A stretch of 64,000 nt of DNA from NCBI RefSeq assembly GCF_012932495.1, contig NZ_JABCNG010000001.1:992001-1056000 (forward strand), in the 5' to 3' direction. Positions 1 to 9,931 of this stretch are shown here, piece after piece. Numbering within the stretch: the stretch's first letter is position 1; each line of letters begins with the position of its first letter. Origin of the DNA: Novosphingobium sp. SG919. Its GTDB lineage: Bacteria; Pseudomonadota; Alphaproteobacteria; Sphingomonadales; Sphingomonadaceae. The notes beneath the pieces are model-generated. The model was not told where the DNA came from, did no database searches, and worked only from the letters and a program-made list of their open reading frames with translations. Position numbers and translations under genes: made by a program.

Positions 1-1040
1 ACACGCTGCTCGGCTCGGTGCTGATGCTGATCGCGATGTTCTGGATGGTCAACGTGGCCGGCACCAGCGACATCCCGACGCTGATGGCCTACAACTTCCC
101 GGTCCATGCGCAGACCTGGCTGTGGCTTGCCTTCTTCGCCAGCTTTGCGGTGAAGATGCCGATGTGGCCGGTGCACACCTGGCTGCCCGACGCGCACGTG
201 CAGGCGCCCACCGCCGGCTCGGTGATCCTGGCGGGCGTGCTGCTCAAGATGGGTGGTTACGGCTTCATCCGCTTCTCGCTGCCGATGTTCCCCGAAGCCT
301 CGGCGCAGTTCGCGCCGCTGGTGTGGGGCCTGTCGATGGCCGCTGTGGTAATCACTTCGCTGATCGCGCTGGTCCAGCACGACATTAAGAAGCTGATTGC
401 CTATTCGTCGGTCGCGCACATGGCGATCGTGACAATCGGCCTCTTCGCCTTCAACACGCAGGGCCTCGAAGGCTCGATGCTGATCATGCTCAGCCACGGC
501 CTGGTGGCCGGCGCGCTGTTCCTCGGCGTGGGCGTGATCTACGATCGCCTGCACACCCGCGAGATCACGCGTTATGGTGGCCTTGCCATCAACATGCCCT
601 ACTATGCGCTGTTCATGCTGCTGTTCACCATGGCCTCGATCGGCCTGCCGGGCACCAGCGGGTTTGTGGGTGAATTCCTCTCGCTGATGGGCGTCTATGC
701 CGAAAGCAGCTGGGTGGCGCTGGTCTGCACCACCGGGATCATCCTGGGCGCGGCCTACATGCTCTACCTCTATCGTCGCGTGATCTTTGGCGACCAGAAG
801 AACGCCGATGCCGCCGCGATGCTCGATCTCGACAAGCGCGAATGGGCGATGATGGTGCCGCTCGCGGCCGTGGTGCTGTGGATGGGCGTCTATCCCGAAA
901 GCTTCCTGGCGCCGATGCGCAAGGATATCGCCACGCTCGAACACCGCCTGGCCCCGGCCAAGCCGAAGGGCGACGCGCAACTGAAACTGGGGGCAGGCAA
1001 GCCGGCCCCTGAAGAAGCCGCGCACGGGGAGGCGCACTGA
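1..1040 (+). CDS. nuoM: NADH-quinone oxidoreductase subunit M (partial, 5' end outside window)
   Basis: This is the C-terminal part, about 345 residues, of the antiporter-like membrane subunit of respiratory complex I, which helps pump protons in the inner membrane. The reading frame is open from the first bases, so the true start lies upstream. Visible hallmarks are the conserved stretch [20 protein letters not shown], the [15 protein letters not shown] segment with its functional lysines, and a series of hydrophobic helices. The tail is Ala/Glu/Lys-rich and probably cytoplasmic. Its stop overlaps the nuoN start by one base (TGATG), so the two genes are translationally coupled in the nuo operon. 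Confidence 0.97.
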   Translation, partial: TLLGSVLMLIAMFWMVNVAGTSDIPTLMAYNFPVHAQTWLWLAFFASFAVKMPMWPVHTWLPDAHVQAPTAGSVILAGVLLKMGGYGFIRFSLPMFPEASAQFAPLVWGLSMAAVVITSLIALVQHDIKKLIAYSSVAHMAIVTIGLFAFNTQGLEGSMLIMLSHGLVAGALFLGVGVIYDRLHTREITRYGGLAINMPYYALFMLLFTMASIGLPGTSGFVGEFLSLMGVYAESSWVALVCTTGIILGAAYMLYLYRRVIFGDQKNADAAAMLDLDKREWAMMVPLAAVVLWMGVYPESFLAPMRKDIATLEHRLAPAKPKGDAQLKLGAGKPAPEEAAHGEAH

Positions 1041-2503
1041 TGGAACTGCTTCGCTCTCTCCAGATCACCCTGGCCGAGGAAGTGCTCAGCATTTCCGGCC
1101 TGGTGCTGCTGCTGGTTGCCGCCTGGGGCGGAGACAAGGCGTCGCGCCTGATCTCCATCCTGTCGGTAGCCGTGCTGACAGTCTGCGCGCTGATTGCCGC
1201 GCCCGCCCTGTGCGGCTCGGCCATGGGCCCCGACGTGACCGCCTTTTCCGGGCAGTACCGGGCCGACGCCTTTGCCGCCTTTGCCAAGCTGCTGATCTAT
1301 GCCGGTGCCGGCGTGACGCTGATTGTTGCGCCTGCGTTCTTCGATCGCGTGCGCGCCATGCGGGCCGAATTCCCGCTGCTGGTGCTGTTCGCGGCGCTCG
1401 GCATGGGGATCATGGTTTCGGCTGGTGACCTGCTCGCGCTCTACATCGGTCTCGAACTCAACAGCCTTGCCTCCTACGTGCTCGCCTCGATGCTGCGCAG
1501 CGACGAGCGTTCGGCGGAATCGGGCCTCAAGTACTTCGTGCTGGGCTCGCTCGCTTCGGGCATCCTGCTCTACGGTGTCAGCCTGACCTATGGCTTCACC
1601 GGCACGACGAGCTTTGAAGGCATCCGCCTGGCGCTCAGCCACGGGCTGACCACCGGCGCCACCTTTGGCGTGGTCTTCGTGCTCGCCGGCCTGGCCTTCA
1701 AGATCAGCGCCGCGCCGTTCCACATGTGGACGCCCGACGTTTATGAAGGCGCGCCCACCCCGGTGACGACGTTCTTCGCCACGGCGCCCAAGGTTGCCGC
1801 GCTGTCGCTGCTGATGCGCGTGAGCCTGGAAGCCTTCGGCACGCAGGCACACGCCTGGCAGCAGATCGTGATCTTCGCCGCGCTGCTCTCGATCGTGATC
1901 GGGGCACTGGGCGCGATCGGGCAGAACAACATCAAGCGCCTGATGGCCTATTCGTCGATCAACAACGTCGGCTTCATGCTCATCGGCCTGGCTTGCGCCA
2001 ACCAGCCGGGCGCTGCCGCGATGCTGATCTACCTGGCGATCTACGTGGCGATGTCGGTGGCTGGCTTTGTCGCCGTGCTGATGCTCAAGGACGCCGATGG
2101 CGAGCCGGTGGAAGCGATTTCCGACCTTGCCGGCCTGTCGAAGACGCGCCCCGGCCTGGCGGCCGCGCTGGCCGCGGTGATGTTCAGCCTGGCGGGCATT
2201 CCGCCGCTGTTCGGGTTCTGGGGCAAGTTCGTGGTGTTCCAGGCCGCGGTGCAGGCCAACCTGCTGGCACTGGCTGCCATCGGTATCGCCGCTTCGGTGA
2301 TCGGCGCGTTCTACTACCTCAAGGTGGTGAAGGTGCTCTATTTCGACGACGCGACCGACAAGGTGACGGGCAAGAGCGACGTGGCGCACACCGTGCTGCT
2401 GGTGATCGCCACGCTGTTCATCTCGCCGCTGGGCTATCTGCTGACCAACTGGCTGCATGTGCTGGCCGGCAACGCGGCGGCTGCGCTGTTCCACGTGGCC
2501 TGA
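1040..2503 (+). CDS. nuoN: NADH-quinone oxidoreductase subunit N
   Basis: This is the 487-residue membrane antiporter-like subunit and normally the last gene of the nuo operon. It is hydrophobic throughout, with about 14 predicted helices. Family motifs include LYIGLELNSLASYVLAS in the first half, FKISAAPFHMWTPDVYEGAP and NNIKRLMAYSSINNVGFML. The length matches the family. The start ATG overlaps the nuoM stop. The next gene begins 7 bases after its stop, so the transcript probably continues into birA. Confidence 0.97.
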   Translation: MELLRSLQITLAEEVLSISGLVLLLVAAWGGDKASRLISILSVAVLTVCALIAAPALCGSAMGPDVTAFSGQYRADAFAAFAKLLIYAGAGVTLIVAPAFFDRVRAMRAEFPLLVLFAALGMGIMVSAGDLLALYIGLELNSLASYVLASMLRSDERSAESGLKYFVLGSLASGILLYGVSLTYGFTGTTSFEGIRLALSHGLTTGATFGVVFVLAGLAFKISAAPFHMWTPDVYEGAPTPVTTFFATAPKVAALSLLMRVSLEAFGTQAHAWQQIVIFAALLSIVIGALGAIGQNNIKRLMAYSSINNVGFMLIGLACANQPGAAAMLIYLAIYVAMSVAGFVAVLMLKDADGEPVEAISDLAGLSKTRPGLAAALAAVMFSLAGIPPLFGFWGKFVVFQAAVQANLLALAAIGIAASVIGAFYYLKVVKVLYFDDATDKVTGKSDVAHTVLLVIATLFISPLGYLLTNWLHVLAGNAAAALFHVA

Positions 2504-2510
2504 ACCACCC

Positions 2511-3257
2511 TTGTTCGAATTCGTAGACGAGATCCCCTCCACCAACGCGGCCCTTGTGGCGCGCGCTGGTGGGGGGGATTGCCTTTTGGAAGGGCACTGG
2601 CTGATCGCCGATCGCCAGAGCGCCGGGCGCGGCCGCGCCGGGCGGGCCTGGAGCGATGGCTTCGGCAATTTCATGGGCTCCACTGCCGTGCAACTCGCGC
2701 CCCATGAAGCCGCGCCGCAGACGCTGGCGCTGGTCGCGGGGCTCGCGCTGTGGGATGCCGTGGCCGCCTGTGCGCCGGGGCTGCCCGATCTCTACCTCAA
2801 ATGGCCCAACGACCTGCTGGTGCGCCAGGCCAAGCTGGCCGGCATCCTGCTGGAACGTGTGGGCAATACGGTGGTGGTGGGTATTGGCGTGAACCTGGCG
2901 GAGGCGCCGCCGGTATCCGGGCGGGAGACCGTTTCGCTTGCCGCCCTGGGGCATGGCACCGATCGCGATGCCTTTGCCGCCCAATTGGCGACGCACTGGG
3001 CCGCGCGCCTGGAAGCCTGGCACGCCGGGCAATGGCCCGCGCTGCGCCGCGCCTGGGAAGAGCGTGCCGTGCCGCGTGGCACGCTGGTTTCCGTCAATGA
3101 CAAGGATCATGGCCCGATCATGGGTGGTTTTGCCGGGATCGATGCCGATGGCGTGGCGCAATTGCGCCTGGCGGACGGCCGGCTTCTTGCCATTCACGCC
3201 GGCGATGTCGATCTGGTGGGTGAGCCGGGGTCTTCCGCGGCCCGAGGAGAAGCGTGA
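2511..3257 (+). CDS. birA: biotin--[acetyl-CoA-carboxylase] ligase
   Basis: Biotin protein ligase makes biotinyl-AMP and transfers biotin to the carboxyl carrier protein of acetyl-CoA carboxylase. About 248 residues, with the biotin/ATP-binding motif GRGRAGR at about 39-45, KWPND at about 97-101 and a small C-terminal domain. There is no N-terminal helix-turn-helix, so it looks monofunctional and not a BirA-type repressor. I chose the TTG at 2511, just after the nuoN stop, because the conserved part ([14 protein letters not shown]) begins there. An ATG at 2457 would add 18 unlikely residues and overlap nuoN. Its stop overlaps the coaX ATG. Confidence 0.9.
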   Translation: MFEFVDEIPSTNAALVARAGGGDCLLEGHWLIADRQSAGRGRAGRAWSDGFGNFMGSTAVQLAPHEAAPQTLALVAGLALWDAVAACAPGLPDLYLKWPNDLLVRQAKLAGILLERVGNTVVVGIGVNLAEAPPVSGRETVSLAALGHGTDRDAFAAQLATHWAARLEAWHAGQWPALRRAWEERAVPRGTLVSVNDKDHGPIMGGFAGIDADGVAQLRLADGRLLAIHAGDVDLVGEPGSSAARGEA

Positions 3258-4063
3258 TGCTGCTGGCGGTCGATGTCGGCAATACCAATGTCGTCTTTGC
3301 CCTGTTCGAGGAACGGACGATCCGTGCGCGCTGGCGCGTGGCGACCGATCCGCGCCGCACGGCCGATGAATATGCCGTGTGGCTGCTGCAACTGATGCAG
3401 ATCCAGGGTTTTGCCCGCGACGCCGTGCGCCAGATCGTGATTTCCACGGTGGTGCCGCGCGCGCTGCACAATCTGGAAGTTCTGGCCGACAAGTATTTTG
3501 GCCTGGAACCGCTGGTGGCGGGGCAGGGCGCGGCCGAATGGGGCTTCGTTGCCGATGTGGACGAACCGCGCTCGCTGGGTGCAGACCGTGCGCTCAACGT
3601 CATCGCCGCGCATGCACGCCATCCCGGCGAGCATCTGATCATCATCGATTTCGGCACCGCAACCACGTTCGATTGGGTTGACCCGGAGGGCACCTACAAG
3701 GGCGGGATCATCGCGCCGGGCATCAACCTGTCGCTCGATGCGCTGGTGAGTGCGGCGGCCAAATTGCCGCGCATCGCCATTTCCGTGCCGCGCCAGGGCG
3801 AAAGCGTGATAGGGCGCAACACCGAAGACCAGATGCACATCGGCGTGTTCTGGGGCTATGTGGCGATGATGGAAGGCCTGATCGCCCGCATGCGCGCCGA
3901 AATCGGCCATCCGGCCAAAGTGATTGCCACAGGCGGCCTGGCCGTGCTGTTTGACCGCCACACGCGGATTTTTGACCATGTCGACGCCGATCTGACGTTG
4001 GACGGCATGGCCTTGCTTGCAGAGCGCGCCCAGGGGGCCGCCCAGAACAGGACACAAGAGTGA
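3257..4063 (+). CDS. coaX: type III pantothenate kinase
   Basis: It phosphorylates pantothenate in the first step of coenzyme A synthesis. The 268-residue protein belongs to the ASKHA fold type III kinases: N-terminal phosphate loop DVGNTN at 6-11, GADR at 108-111 and DFGTATT at 131-137, all in the expected order. The ATG at 3257 shares a base with the birA stop and has GAGGAGA upstream; a GTG three bases earlier is less likely. The position between birA and RNase J is typical of alphaproteobacterial gene order. coaD, a later step of the same pathway, lies at 34334. Confidence 0.95.
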   Translation: MLLAVDVGNTNVVFALFEERTIRARWRVATDPRRTADEYAVWLLQLMQIQGFARDAVRQIVISTVVPRALHNLEVLADKYFGLEPLVAGQGAAEWGFVADVDEPRSLGADRALNVIAAHARHPGEHLIIIDFGTATTFDWVDPEGTYKGGIIAPGINLSLDALVSAAAKLPRIAISVPRQGESVIGRNTEDQMHIGVFWGYVAMMEGLIARMRAEIGHPAKVIATGGLAVLFDRHTRIFDHVDADLTLDGMALLAERAQGAAQNRTQE

Positions 4064-5712
4064 AGCCCGGTAAGGAATTGTTGTTTCTCGCCCTTGGTGG
4101 TTCGGGCGAGATCGGGATGAACGTCAACCTCTATGGGTGTGACGGCAAATGGCTGATGGTCGACCTGGGCATGACCTTTGCCGATCCCTGGTATCCGGGC
4201 GTGGAACTGGTGTTTGCCGACCTCGAATTCATCGAGGAACGCAAGAAGGACCTGCTCGGCATCGTGCTCACGCACGCACACGAAGACCATATCGGTGCCG
4301 TGCCCTATTTTGCGCAGGAACTGGGCGTGCCGCTTTATGCCACGCCGTTCACCGCGCGGCTCGTGCATGAAAAGCTGGTCGAGGCGGGCATCGAGAACAG
4401 CGTCGAGCTGAACGTGATCGAGAACGAGGGCAGCCTCTCGCTGGGCGCGTTCGACATCCGCTATGTGCCGCTGGCGCACTCGATTGCCGAAGGCAATGCG
4501 CTGGTGATCGACACGCCCTATGGCCGCGTGTTCCACACCGGCGACTGGAAGCTGGATGACGAGCCCCGCGTGGGCACCCCGGCGACCGAGGAAGAACTCA
4601 CCGCGATCGGCGACGAGGGCGTGCTGGCGCTGGTGTGCGATTCCACCAACGTGTTCAATCCCAAGCCTTCGGGCTCGGAAGGAGCGGTGCGTGCGGGCCT
4701 GCTGGAAACCATTGCGGAACTGAAGGGCCGCCGGGTGGTGGTGACGACCTTTGCCTCCAACGTGGCGCGGTTGCAGACCCTGGCCGAAGTGGCCGAGGCG
4801 ACAGGGCGGCAGCTCTGCGTTGCGGGCCGTTCGCTTGATCGGATCATCAAGGTATCGCAGGCATCGGGCTATCTGCTCGATTTTCCCGATCCGATCAGCA
4901 TGGACGCGGCGATGGACCTGCCGCGCGGCGAAGTGCTGATCCTGGCGACCGGCGGGCAGGGCGAAGCGCGCGCCGCGCTGGCGCGGATCGCGGGCGACCA
5001 GCACCCGATCAAGCTGGAAGCGGGCGATGCCGTGGTTTTTTCCAGCCGCCAGATCCCCGGAAACGAACTGGCCATCGGCCGCGTGCAGAACGCGCTGGTG
5101 GAAAAGGGCGTGCGCCTGGTCACCGACAAGCAATCGATGATCCACGTTTCGGGCCATCCAGGCCGGCCGGAACTCATGGCGCTGTATGAATGGCTGCGCC
5201 CGCACATCCTGGTGCCCGTGCATGGCGAGATCCGCCACATGGCCGAGCAGGCCCGCCTGGGCAAGACCGAGGGCATTCCCAAGACGATCGTGCAGAAGAA
5301 CGGCGATCTGGTGCGCCTGGCGCCCAACGGGCCGGTCAAGCTGAGCACCGAGCGCAATGGTCGCCTGGTGCTGGACGGCGATATCATCGCCCCGGCCGAT
5401 GGCGAAGCCATGGCTGCGCGGCGCAAGCTGGGCAACAATGGCCTGGTCAGCGTTGCCCTGGCGGTGACCGCGGAAGGCAAGCAGGCGTCGGGCGTCGATA
5501 TCGGCTGCATCGGCGTGCCCCTGGAAGAGGACATGGAGCCTTTCCTGGAGGAAGCCCGCGAGGACGTGTCAAAGGCACTCAAGGCGCTGAAAGGCGATCG
5601 CAAGCGCGATCGCGTGGCCGTTGCCGAGTGCGTGCGGCTTACGGTAAGACGCACGGCGCAGCGCTGGTGCGGCAAGAAGCCGGTGGTGCAGGTCCTGCTG
5701 CGCGAACGCTGA
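4060..5712 (+). CDS. rnj: ribonuclease J
   Basis: A 550-residue metallo-beta-lactamase/beta-CASP nuclease with 5'-to-3' exonuclease and endonuclease activity on mRNA and rRNA. The zinc motif THAHEDH is at about 71-77, further metal ligands lie in VPLAHSI and HTGDWKLD, and the beta-CASP region includes SSRQIPGNE and [10 protein letters not shown]. The C-terminal RNase J domain is present. A GTG start at 4060 overlaps the coaX stop, giving a four-gene overlapping chain from nuoN. It is cytoplasmic and probably takes part in RNA turnover with RNase E. Confidence 0.95.
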   Translation: MKPGKELLFLALGGSGEIGMNVNLYGCDGKWLMVDLGMTFADPWYPGVELVFADLEFIEERKKDLLGIVLTHAHEDHIGAVPYFAQELGVPLYATPFTARLVHEKLVEAGIENSVELNVIENEGSLSLGAFDIRYVPLAHSIAEGNALVIDTPYGRVFHTGDWKLDDEPRVGTPATEEELTAIGDEGVLALVCDSTNVFNPKPSGSEGAVRAGLLETIAELKGRRVVVTTFASNVARLQTLAEVAEATGRQLCVAGRSLDRIIKVSQASGYLLDFPDPISMDAAMDLPRGEVLILATGGQGEARAALARIAGDQHPIKLEAGDAVVFSSRQIPGNELAIGRVQNALVEKGVRLVTDKQSMIHVSGHPGRPELMALYEWLRPHILVPVHGEIRHMAEQARLGKTEGIPKTIVQKNGDLVRLAPNGPVKLSTERNGRLVLDGDIIAPADGEAMAARRKLGNNGLVSVALAVTAEGKQASGVDIGCIGVPLEEDMEPFLEEAREDVSKALKALKGDRKRDRVAVAECVRLTVRRTAQRWCGKKPVVQVLLRER

Positions 5713-5746
5713 AACCCATGCGCCGGCGCGGCTAGGGAGAGAGACG

Positions 5747-6022
5747 ATGCGTTGGACGTCGATGTTGGCGATCTATGCCCTGTTCTGGGTGCTTTCGGCC
5801 TTTGCCGTGCTGCCGTTCGGCCTGCGCACCCCTGATGAAGTGGGCGTGGCGCCCGCTGCCGGCCATGCCACCAGCGCGCCGGTCAATTTCCGGCCGCGCG
5901 TGGTGCTGTTGCGCGCCACGCTGGTTTCGGCCGCGCTGTTCGCGCTGTTCTATGCGAATTTCTACAAGGGCTGGGTGACGGCGGCAGACCTTGATGTGTC
6001 TCGGCTTTTGGGGATCGACTGA
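5747..6022 (+). CDS. DUF1467 family small membrane protein
   Basis: A 91-residue protein with two hydrophobic helices, one near 4-25 and one near 55-75, joined by a loop containing FGLRTPDEVG. This pattern and the place directly after RNase J match the DUF1467 family of Alphaproteobacteria, whose function is unknown. A strong ribosome-binding site (GGGAGAGAG) lies just before the ATG. It is probably the last gene of the birA-coaX-rnj transcript. Confidence 0.82.
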   Translation: MRWTSMLAIYALFWVLSAFAVLPFGLRTPDEVGVAPAAGHATSAPVNFRPRVVLLRATLVSAALFALFYANFYKGWVTAADLDVSRLLGID

Positions 6023-6109
6023 GGCCCCTCCATCGCGGCTTCGCGGCGGCTCGCCCTCGCTATCACCGACGGGGATGGCGCAGACCGCAGGCCCGACGGA
6101 CGGGCCCCA

Positions 6110-6994
6110 TCACCACAAGATGCCGCCGTCGGGCTGAACCACCGGCACGGGCGGCAGGCCGATGCTTTCGTTGCAATCGGATTCGATCGTTGCGCACATC
6201 GCGGTCAGCGGGGCATCGTGGATCGTGTTGGCGAAGGGGTTCACCAGATCGTCGCCGATCTGCAGCGCGGCCAGGAACATGAACCCGGCCAGCGCCGAAC
6301 CCAGCGGCGTTGCCGGCCCCAGCGTCTCGACCAGACCGATCGGCAGCAGCACGCAGAACAGCCGGGTAAAGAAGGTCGGGAAGCTGCGGTATTGCGCGGG
6401 CAGCGGCGTGTTGCGCAGGCGCTCCATCGCGCCTTGGGCGTTGGCGATATCCACCATGATCGCTTCGATCCGGTTCAACTGGACAGTGTCGATCCAGCCT
6501 TTGCGGAGCGCGGCGGCCAGGCGCATGCCATTGCCTTCGAGCAGGCCGTTGGCGGGATTGCGGCGCCCCAATTCGGGAATTTCGCCATCGCCCAGCACGC
6601 GATGCGCGCTGTCCGCCGGGCTTTCACCGCGCAACTGGTGGCGCAGCACATGCACATAGGCGATATGCCGCCGTACCACTTCGTGGCGCAGGGCCTGGCC
6701 TTCGGCATGATCGGGCAGGGCCGCGCCCACCGCGCGTGCCAAGCTGCGCGAGGCGTTGGTCATCGCGCCCCACACGATGCGGCCTTCCCACCAACGGGCA
6801 TAGGCAGAGTTGACGCGGAAACCGAGCAGTAGCGCCAGGCCCGTGCCGAAAATGGTAAGCGGCAGGGCCGGCGCGGGAAACGGCGTGTAATAATAGAAGA
6901 CGGTTACCGCCACGTCCCACACGAACAGTGCGATCAGCGTGTTCCACGCCGCCACGAATGTCATGCGGATACGCGGTGTCTTGCCAACGATCAT
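6110..6994 (-). CDS. bestrophin-like (UPF0187) membrane channel protein
   Basis: A 294-residue inner-membrane protein of the bestrophin family, whose members form pentameric ion channels. Features include two N-terminal helices, the LLGFRVNSAYARWWEGRIVWGAM segment, which is the family signature, and two C-terminal hydrophobic segments followed by DDLVNPFANTIHDAPL. The exact ion carried cannot be read from sequence. The gene upstream on the same strand (7013-7264) is another small membrane protein, 18 bases away, so the two are likely cotranscribed. Confidence 0.9.
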   Translation of the reverse strand: MIVGKTPRIRMTFVAAWNTLIALFVWDVAVTVFYYYTPFPAPALPLTIFGTGLALLLGFRVNSAYARWWEGRIVWGAMTNASRSLARAVGAALPDHAEGQALRHEVVRRHIAYVHVLRHQLRGESPADSAHRVLGDGEIPELGRRNPANGLLEGNGMRLAAALRKGWIDTVQLNRIEAIMVDIANAQGAMERLRNTPLPAQYRSFPTFFTRLFCVLLPIGLVETLGPATPLGSALAGFMFLAALQIGDDLVNPFANTIHDAPLTAMCATIESDCNESIGLPPVPVVQPDGGILW

Positions 6995-7012
6995 GCCTGG
7001 ATAAGCCCTTGG

Positions 7013-7264
7013 TCAGAGGCGTGCGGCCGAACTGCTGCCGTTATCCATGGTCAGCCAGGCCCGCCGCAGCGCGATGCAGCCGATAATACCGATCAACTTG
7101 GCCAGCGCCAGTTGCAGTGTCTGCCCTTCTTCGTTGAACGCCAGCCAGGCCAGCACGGCCATGGCAACCAGTGCGCAATGCACCGGCAGCGCTTCGATAT
7201 CGTTCCAGCGCAGCGGTTGTTCGACATCCGCTGTGGTGTTGCGAAAGGGGAATGCAAAGGCCAT
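7013..7264 (-). CDS. small hydrophobic protein, unknown function
   Basis: An open frame of 83 residues from the ATG at 7264. Two hydrophobic stretches (ALVAMAVLAWLAF and LALAKLIGIIGCIAL) suggest two membrane helices. I do not recognise a family. The frame can be extended upstream to 7453, but the upstream part is not protein-like and the 7264 start has only a weak ribosome-binding site. Its distance of 18 bases from the bestrophin-like gene suggests one transcript. Start and even reality are moderately certain. Confidence 0.5.
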   Translation of the reverse strand: MAFAFPFRNTTADVEQPLRWNDIEALPVHCALVAMAVLAWLAFNEEGQTLQLALAKLIGIIGCIALRRAWLTMDNGSSSAARL

Positions 7265-7498
7265 CGACAGGTTCCCATGGTTGTGGATCGCGCCACCGTG
7301 GCGCGCCGCCATGCCCATCATTTTGCGTTGCGCCAGGCCCATGGGAAGGGCTGCGCAGGACAAGTGTGGCTTGCATTTCCCGAAAACATCATGTTTTTGA
7401 ATGGGTTGCTCGGCGATTTCAAGAGTGGGCAACGATTTCAAACAGTTCTGCAACCTTCCTTATATTGCGACGCAACACCCGCTTCCTATCGTAGGGAC

Positions 7499-8380
7499 AT
7501 GGCTGATCGATTTTCCGAACTGCTCTCGTTCGTCCGCGTTGCCGAGGCTGGCAGCCTGTCGCAGGCGGCCGTCCGCCTGGGTTTGTCGCTGCCGGTGGTC
7601 AGCCGCCGTCTGGCGCAACTGGAAGCGCGCCTGGGTGTGGCACTCGTCCGGCGCAACAGCCGGCACCTTTCGCTGACCGAGGAAGGCCAGTTGTTCTATC
7701 GCCAGGCCGGGCAAGTCCTGGCGGATATGGAGCGCGCCGAAACCGTGGTGCGCACGCGGGCCTTCGGGCCGGCCGGGACATTGAAAGTGGCAACCACGCT
7801 GGCGTTCGGCCGCCGCCGCCTGGGTGACCTGCTGCAGCGCTTTGCCAAGGCCCATCCAGACGTGACCGTGCATCTCGACAGCGTGCCCGCGCTGAGCAAT
7901 CCGGTGGAAAGCGGCCACGACCTGGTGATCAGCTTTGCCACGCCGCCGCTGTCATCGCTGATTTGCCGCCGCCTGGGCAGCAACCCGCGCTTGTTGTGTG
8001 CGGCGCCGTCTTATCTGGAGCGGCGCGGGCGGCCGCGCGTGGTGGAAGACCTGGCCCGGCACGATCACGTGGTGGTGCTGGACGAAGCGGGCGCCGTGTT
8101 GCGCGAAGGGCTGCCTGAAAGCCTGGCGCTGCCAGCGGGCCTGGCCACCAACGATGCCGACGTGGCGCGGGCATGGGCGCTGGACGGGGCCGGGATAGCC
8201 CTGCATTCGCTGTGGGAAGTGGCCGAAGACCTGGAAAGCGGCGCGCTTGAAGTGGTGTTGCCGGAAGTGGAACTGCCCGCGCTGCCCGTGGTTGCCCTGT
8301 TCGAGCCGCGCCAAGGCCGCACCCCGCGCCTGCGGCGGTGCCTGCAATTCCTGGCGCACCAGGTACCGGCCTTGGCTTGA
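7499..8380 (+). CDS. LysR family transcriptional regulator
   Basis: A 293-residue LysR-type regulator. The N-terminal winged helix-turn-helix covers about 5-65 (SLSQAAVRLGLSLPVVSRRLAQLEARLGVALVRR), followed by the periplasmic-binding-protein-like effector domain. The ATG at 7499 is preceded by GTAGGGAC. It is divergent from the 7013-7264/bestrophin pair, with about 230 bases between, and may control that pair; the inducer is unknown. The frame is open upstream to 7112, but that part lacks family similarity. Confidence 0.9.
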   Translation: MADRFSELLSFVRVAEAGSLSQAAVRLGLSLPVVSRRLAQLEARLGVALVRRNSRHLSLTEEGQLFYRQAGQVLADMERAETVVRTRAFGPAGTLKVATTLAFGRRRLGDLLQRFAKAHPDVTVHLDSVPALSNPVESGHDLVISFATPPLSSLICRRLGSNPRLLCAAPSYLERRGRPRVVEDLARHDHVVVLDEAGAVLREGLPESLALPAGLATNDADVARAWALDGAGIALHSLWEVAEDLESGALEVVLPEVELPALPVVALFEPRQGRTPRLRRCLQFLAHQVPALA

Positions 8381-8446
8381 GGGGAGGCCGCTGCCCCTCC
8401 GCCAGCCCTGCGGGCTGCGACCTCCCGATGGGGGAGTATCTTTGCT
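8381..8446. repeat. GC-rich palindromic intergenic element
   Basis: The gap between the LysR gene and phoB is a GC-rich stretch of inverted short blocks: CCCCTCC/GGGGAGG and CAGCCC..GGGCTG. It resembles the palindromic filler at 56624-56741. It could act as a terminator-like hairpin for the two convergent genes, but there is no clear T-run. Confidence 0.4.
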
Positions 8447-9136
8447 TTACACGCCTTCCAGCGCGTAGCCGGCCGAGCGCACGGTGCGCACGGGGTCGGC
8501 GGCGCCGGGCACGGCGATCGCCTGCCGCAGGCGGCGGATGTGGACGTCCACGGTGCGCAGTTCGATGTCGCTGCCGCTGCCCCACACGGCATCGAGCAGT
8601 TGCCCGCGCGAGAAGACGCGGCCGGGATGCTCCATGAAATGCTTGAGCAGGCGAAATTCGGTGGGGCCGATCTTGATCGACTGCCCGCGCCGCGTCACGC
8701 GGTGGGCGGTGGGATCGAGGCTCATGTCCCCGACGGTAATGGTTTCGCCGGCCAGCGCGGGGCGCACGCGGCGCAGCACGGCGCCAACGCGGGCAATCAG
8801 TTCGCGGGGAGAAAACGGCTTGGTGACATAATCGTCCGCCCCGGTTTCCAGGCCGCGCACGCGATCGTCCTCGTCGCTGCGCGCGGTCAGCATGATGATC
8901 GGCACATGCGCGGTGGCCTTGTTGCGGCGCAGGCGGCGGCACACCTCGATCCCGCTGGTGCCACCGATCATCCAATCGAGCAGGACGAGATCGGGCGTAT
9001 CCTCGGCCGCGAGCAGCAAGGCCTCGTCACCGTCGTCGGTGCTGCGCACGTCATAGCCTTCGCCGCGAAAGCGGTATTCGACCAGTTCGGCCAGCGCGGT
9101 ATCGTCTTCGACGAGAAGCAGCTTGGGGGCAGACAC
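8447..9136 (-). CDS. phoB: phosphate regulon response regulator PhoB
   Basis: An OmpR/PhoB-type response regulator that binds PHO boxes when phosphate is low. 229 residues: receiver domain with acidic pair ED(D) near 10-12, phospho-acceptor Asp at 54 (LVLLDWM) and Lys in the VTKPFSP motif; then a C-terminal winged helix (GPTEFRLLKHFMEHPGRVFSR). I chose the GTG at 9136 because a perfect GGAGG lies six bases upstream; an ATG further up (9187) would add 17 unlikely residues. It is the last gene of the pst operon, with its kinase phoR at the far end. Confidence 0.95.
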   Translation of the reverse strand: MSAPKLLLVEDDTALAELVEYRFRGEGYDVRSTDDGDEALLLAAEDTPDLVLLDWMIGGTSGIEVCRRLRRNKATAHVPIIMLTARSDEDDRVRGLETGADDYVTKPFSPRELIARVGAVLRRVRPALAGETITVGDMSLDPTAHRVTRRGQSIKIGPTEFRLLKHFMEHPGRVFSRGQLLDAVWGSGSDIELRTVDVHIRRLRQAIAVPGAADPVRTVRSAGYALEGV

Positions 9137-9236
9137 GCAGAACCTCCGGTAGTGAACCTTGACCGTAACCTTGCGAAAGCACGACAAATGTTACGCGGCC
9201 ATGACGAAACCGGCGGGAATGTTGCCCCCCGGTGGA

Positions 9237-9920
9237 TTACGCGGGCGGAATCACGTCTTCCCGTTCGGGCAGATAGGTGCCGGTGGCGGCATAGTGCACG
9301 ATTTCGGCGATATTGGTGGCCTGGTCACCGATCCGCTCGATATTGCGGGCCACGAACATGAGCTGCGCCACGCTGCTGATCGTGGCGGGGTTTTCCACCA
9401 TGTACGATACGAAGTTGCGGAACACGCTGTCATAGATCGCGTCCACCTTGGCATCGCGGCGCACGATCTCGGCTGCGGCCACGGCATCGCGCGCGGCATA
9501 GGCGGTGAGCACGTCGTGGACCATGTCGCTGGCCAGCTCGTTCATGATCGGCAGCAGGGTGAGCGGTTCGAAGCGCTTGCGCCCTTCGATGTGGCCCACG
9601 CGCTTGGCGATGTTCTTGGCATAATCGCCGATGCGCTCGATCACGCCGGCGATTTTCAGCGCGGCGATTACTTCGCGCAAGTCGTCGGCCATCGGCGCGC
9701 GCAGCGCGAGGACGCGGATGGCGAGGCGATCGACTTCGCCCTCCAGCTGGTCGATGCGCTTGTCGCGCGCGATCACGCTGGCGGCGAGGTCTTCGTTGCC
9801 GCCGACCAGGGCGTCCATCGCCTCGGTAATGGAAAGTTCGGCCAGGCCGCCCATTTCCGCCACCAGGCCGCGCAAGCGGGTGATGTCTTCGTCGAATGCC
9901 TTGACGGTATGTTCAGCCAC
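9237..9920 (-). CDS. phoU: phosphate-specific transport system accessory protein PhoU
   Basis: A 227-residue all-helical protein with two PhoU repeats. It links the PstSCAB transporter to PhoR and dampens the Pho response when phosphate is plentiful. Visible motifs are ALRAPMADDLREVIAALKIAGVIERIGDYAKNIAKR in the first repeat and FVARNIERIGDQATNIAE in the second. The start is the GTG at 9920, eleven bases after the pstB stop and preceded by AAGGGAA. The frame is open further upstream, but that runs antisense-like through pstB. Confidence 0.95.
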   Translation of the reverse strand: MAEHTVKAFDEDITRLRGLVAEMGGLAELSITEAMDALVGGNEDLAASVIARDKRIDQLEGEVDRLAIRVLALRAPMADDLREVIAALKIAGVIERIGDYAKNIAKRVGHIEGRKRFEPLTLLPIMNELASDMVHDVLTAYAARDAVAAAEIVRRDAKVDAIYDSVFRNFVSYMVENPATISSVAQLMFVARNIERIGDQATNIAEIVHYAATGTYLPEREDVIPPA

Positions 9921-9931
9921 GTCTCGTTCCC

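Noticed and set aside
890..2683. Long antisense open frame of about 597 codons opposite nuoM-nuoN
   Set aside because: Typical of high-GC DNA: it is His/Gln/Arg-rich, lacks domain structure and lies opposite well-identified complex I genes.
9137..9236. A PHO box between phoU and phoB
   Set aside because: CGTCATG and TTGTCGTG resemble half sites but are not spaced by 11 bases and do not form a convincing pair.
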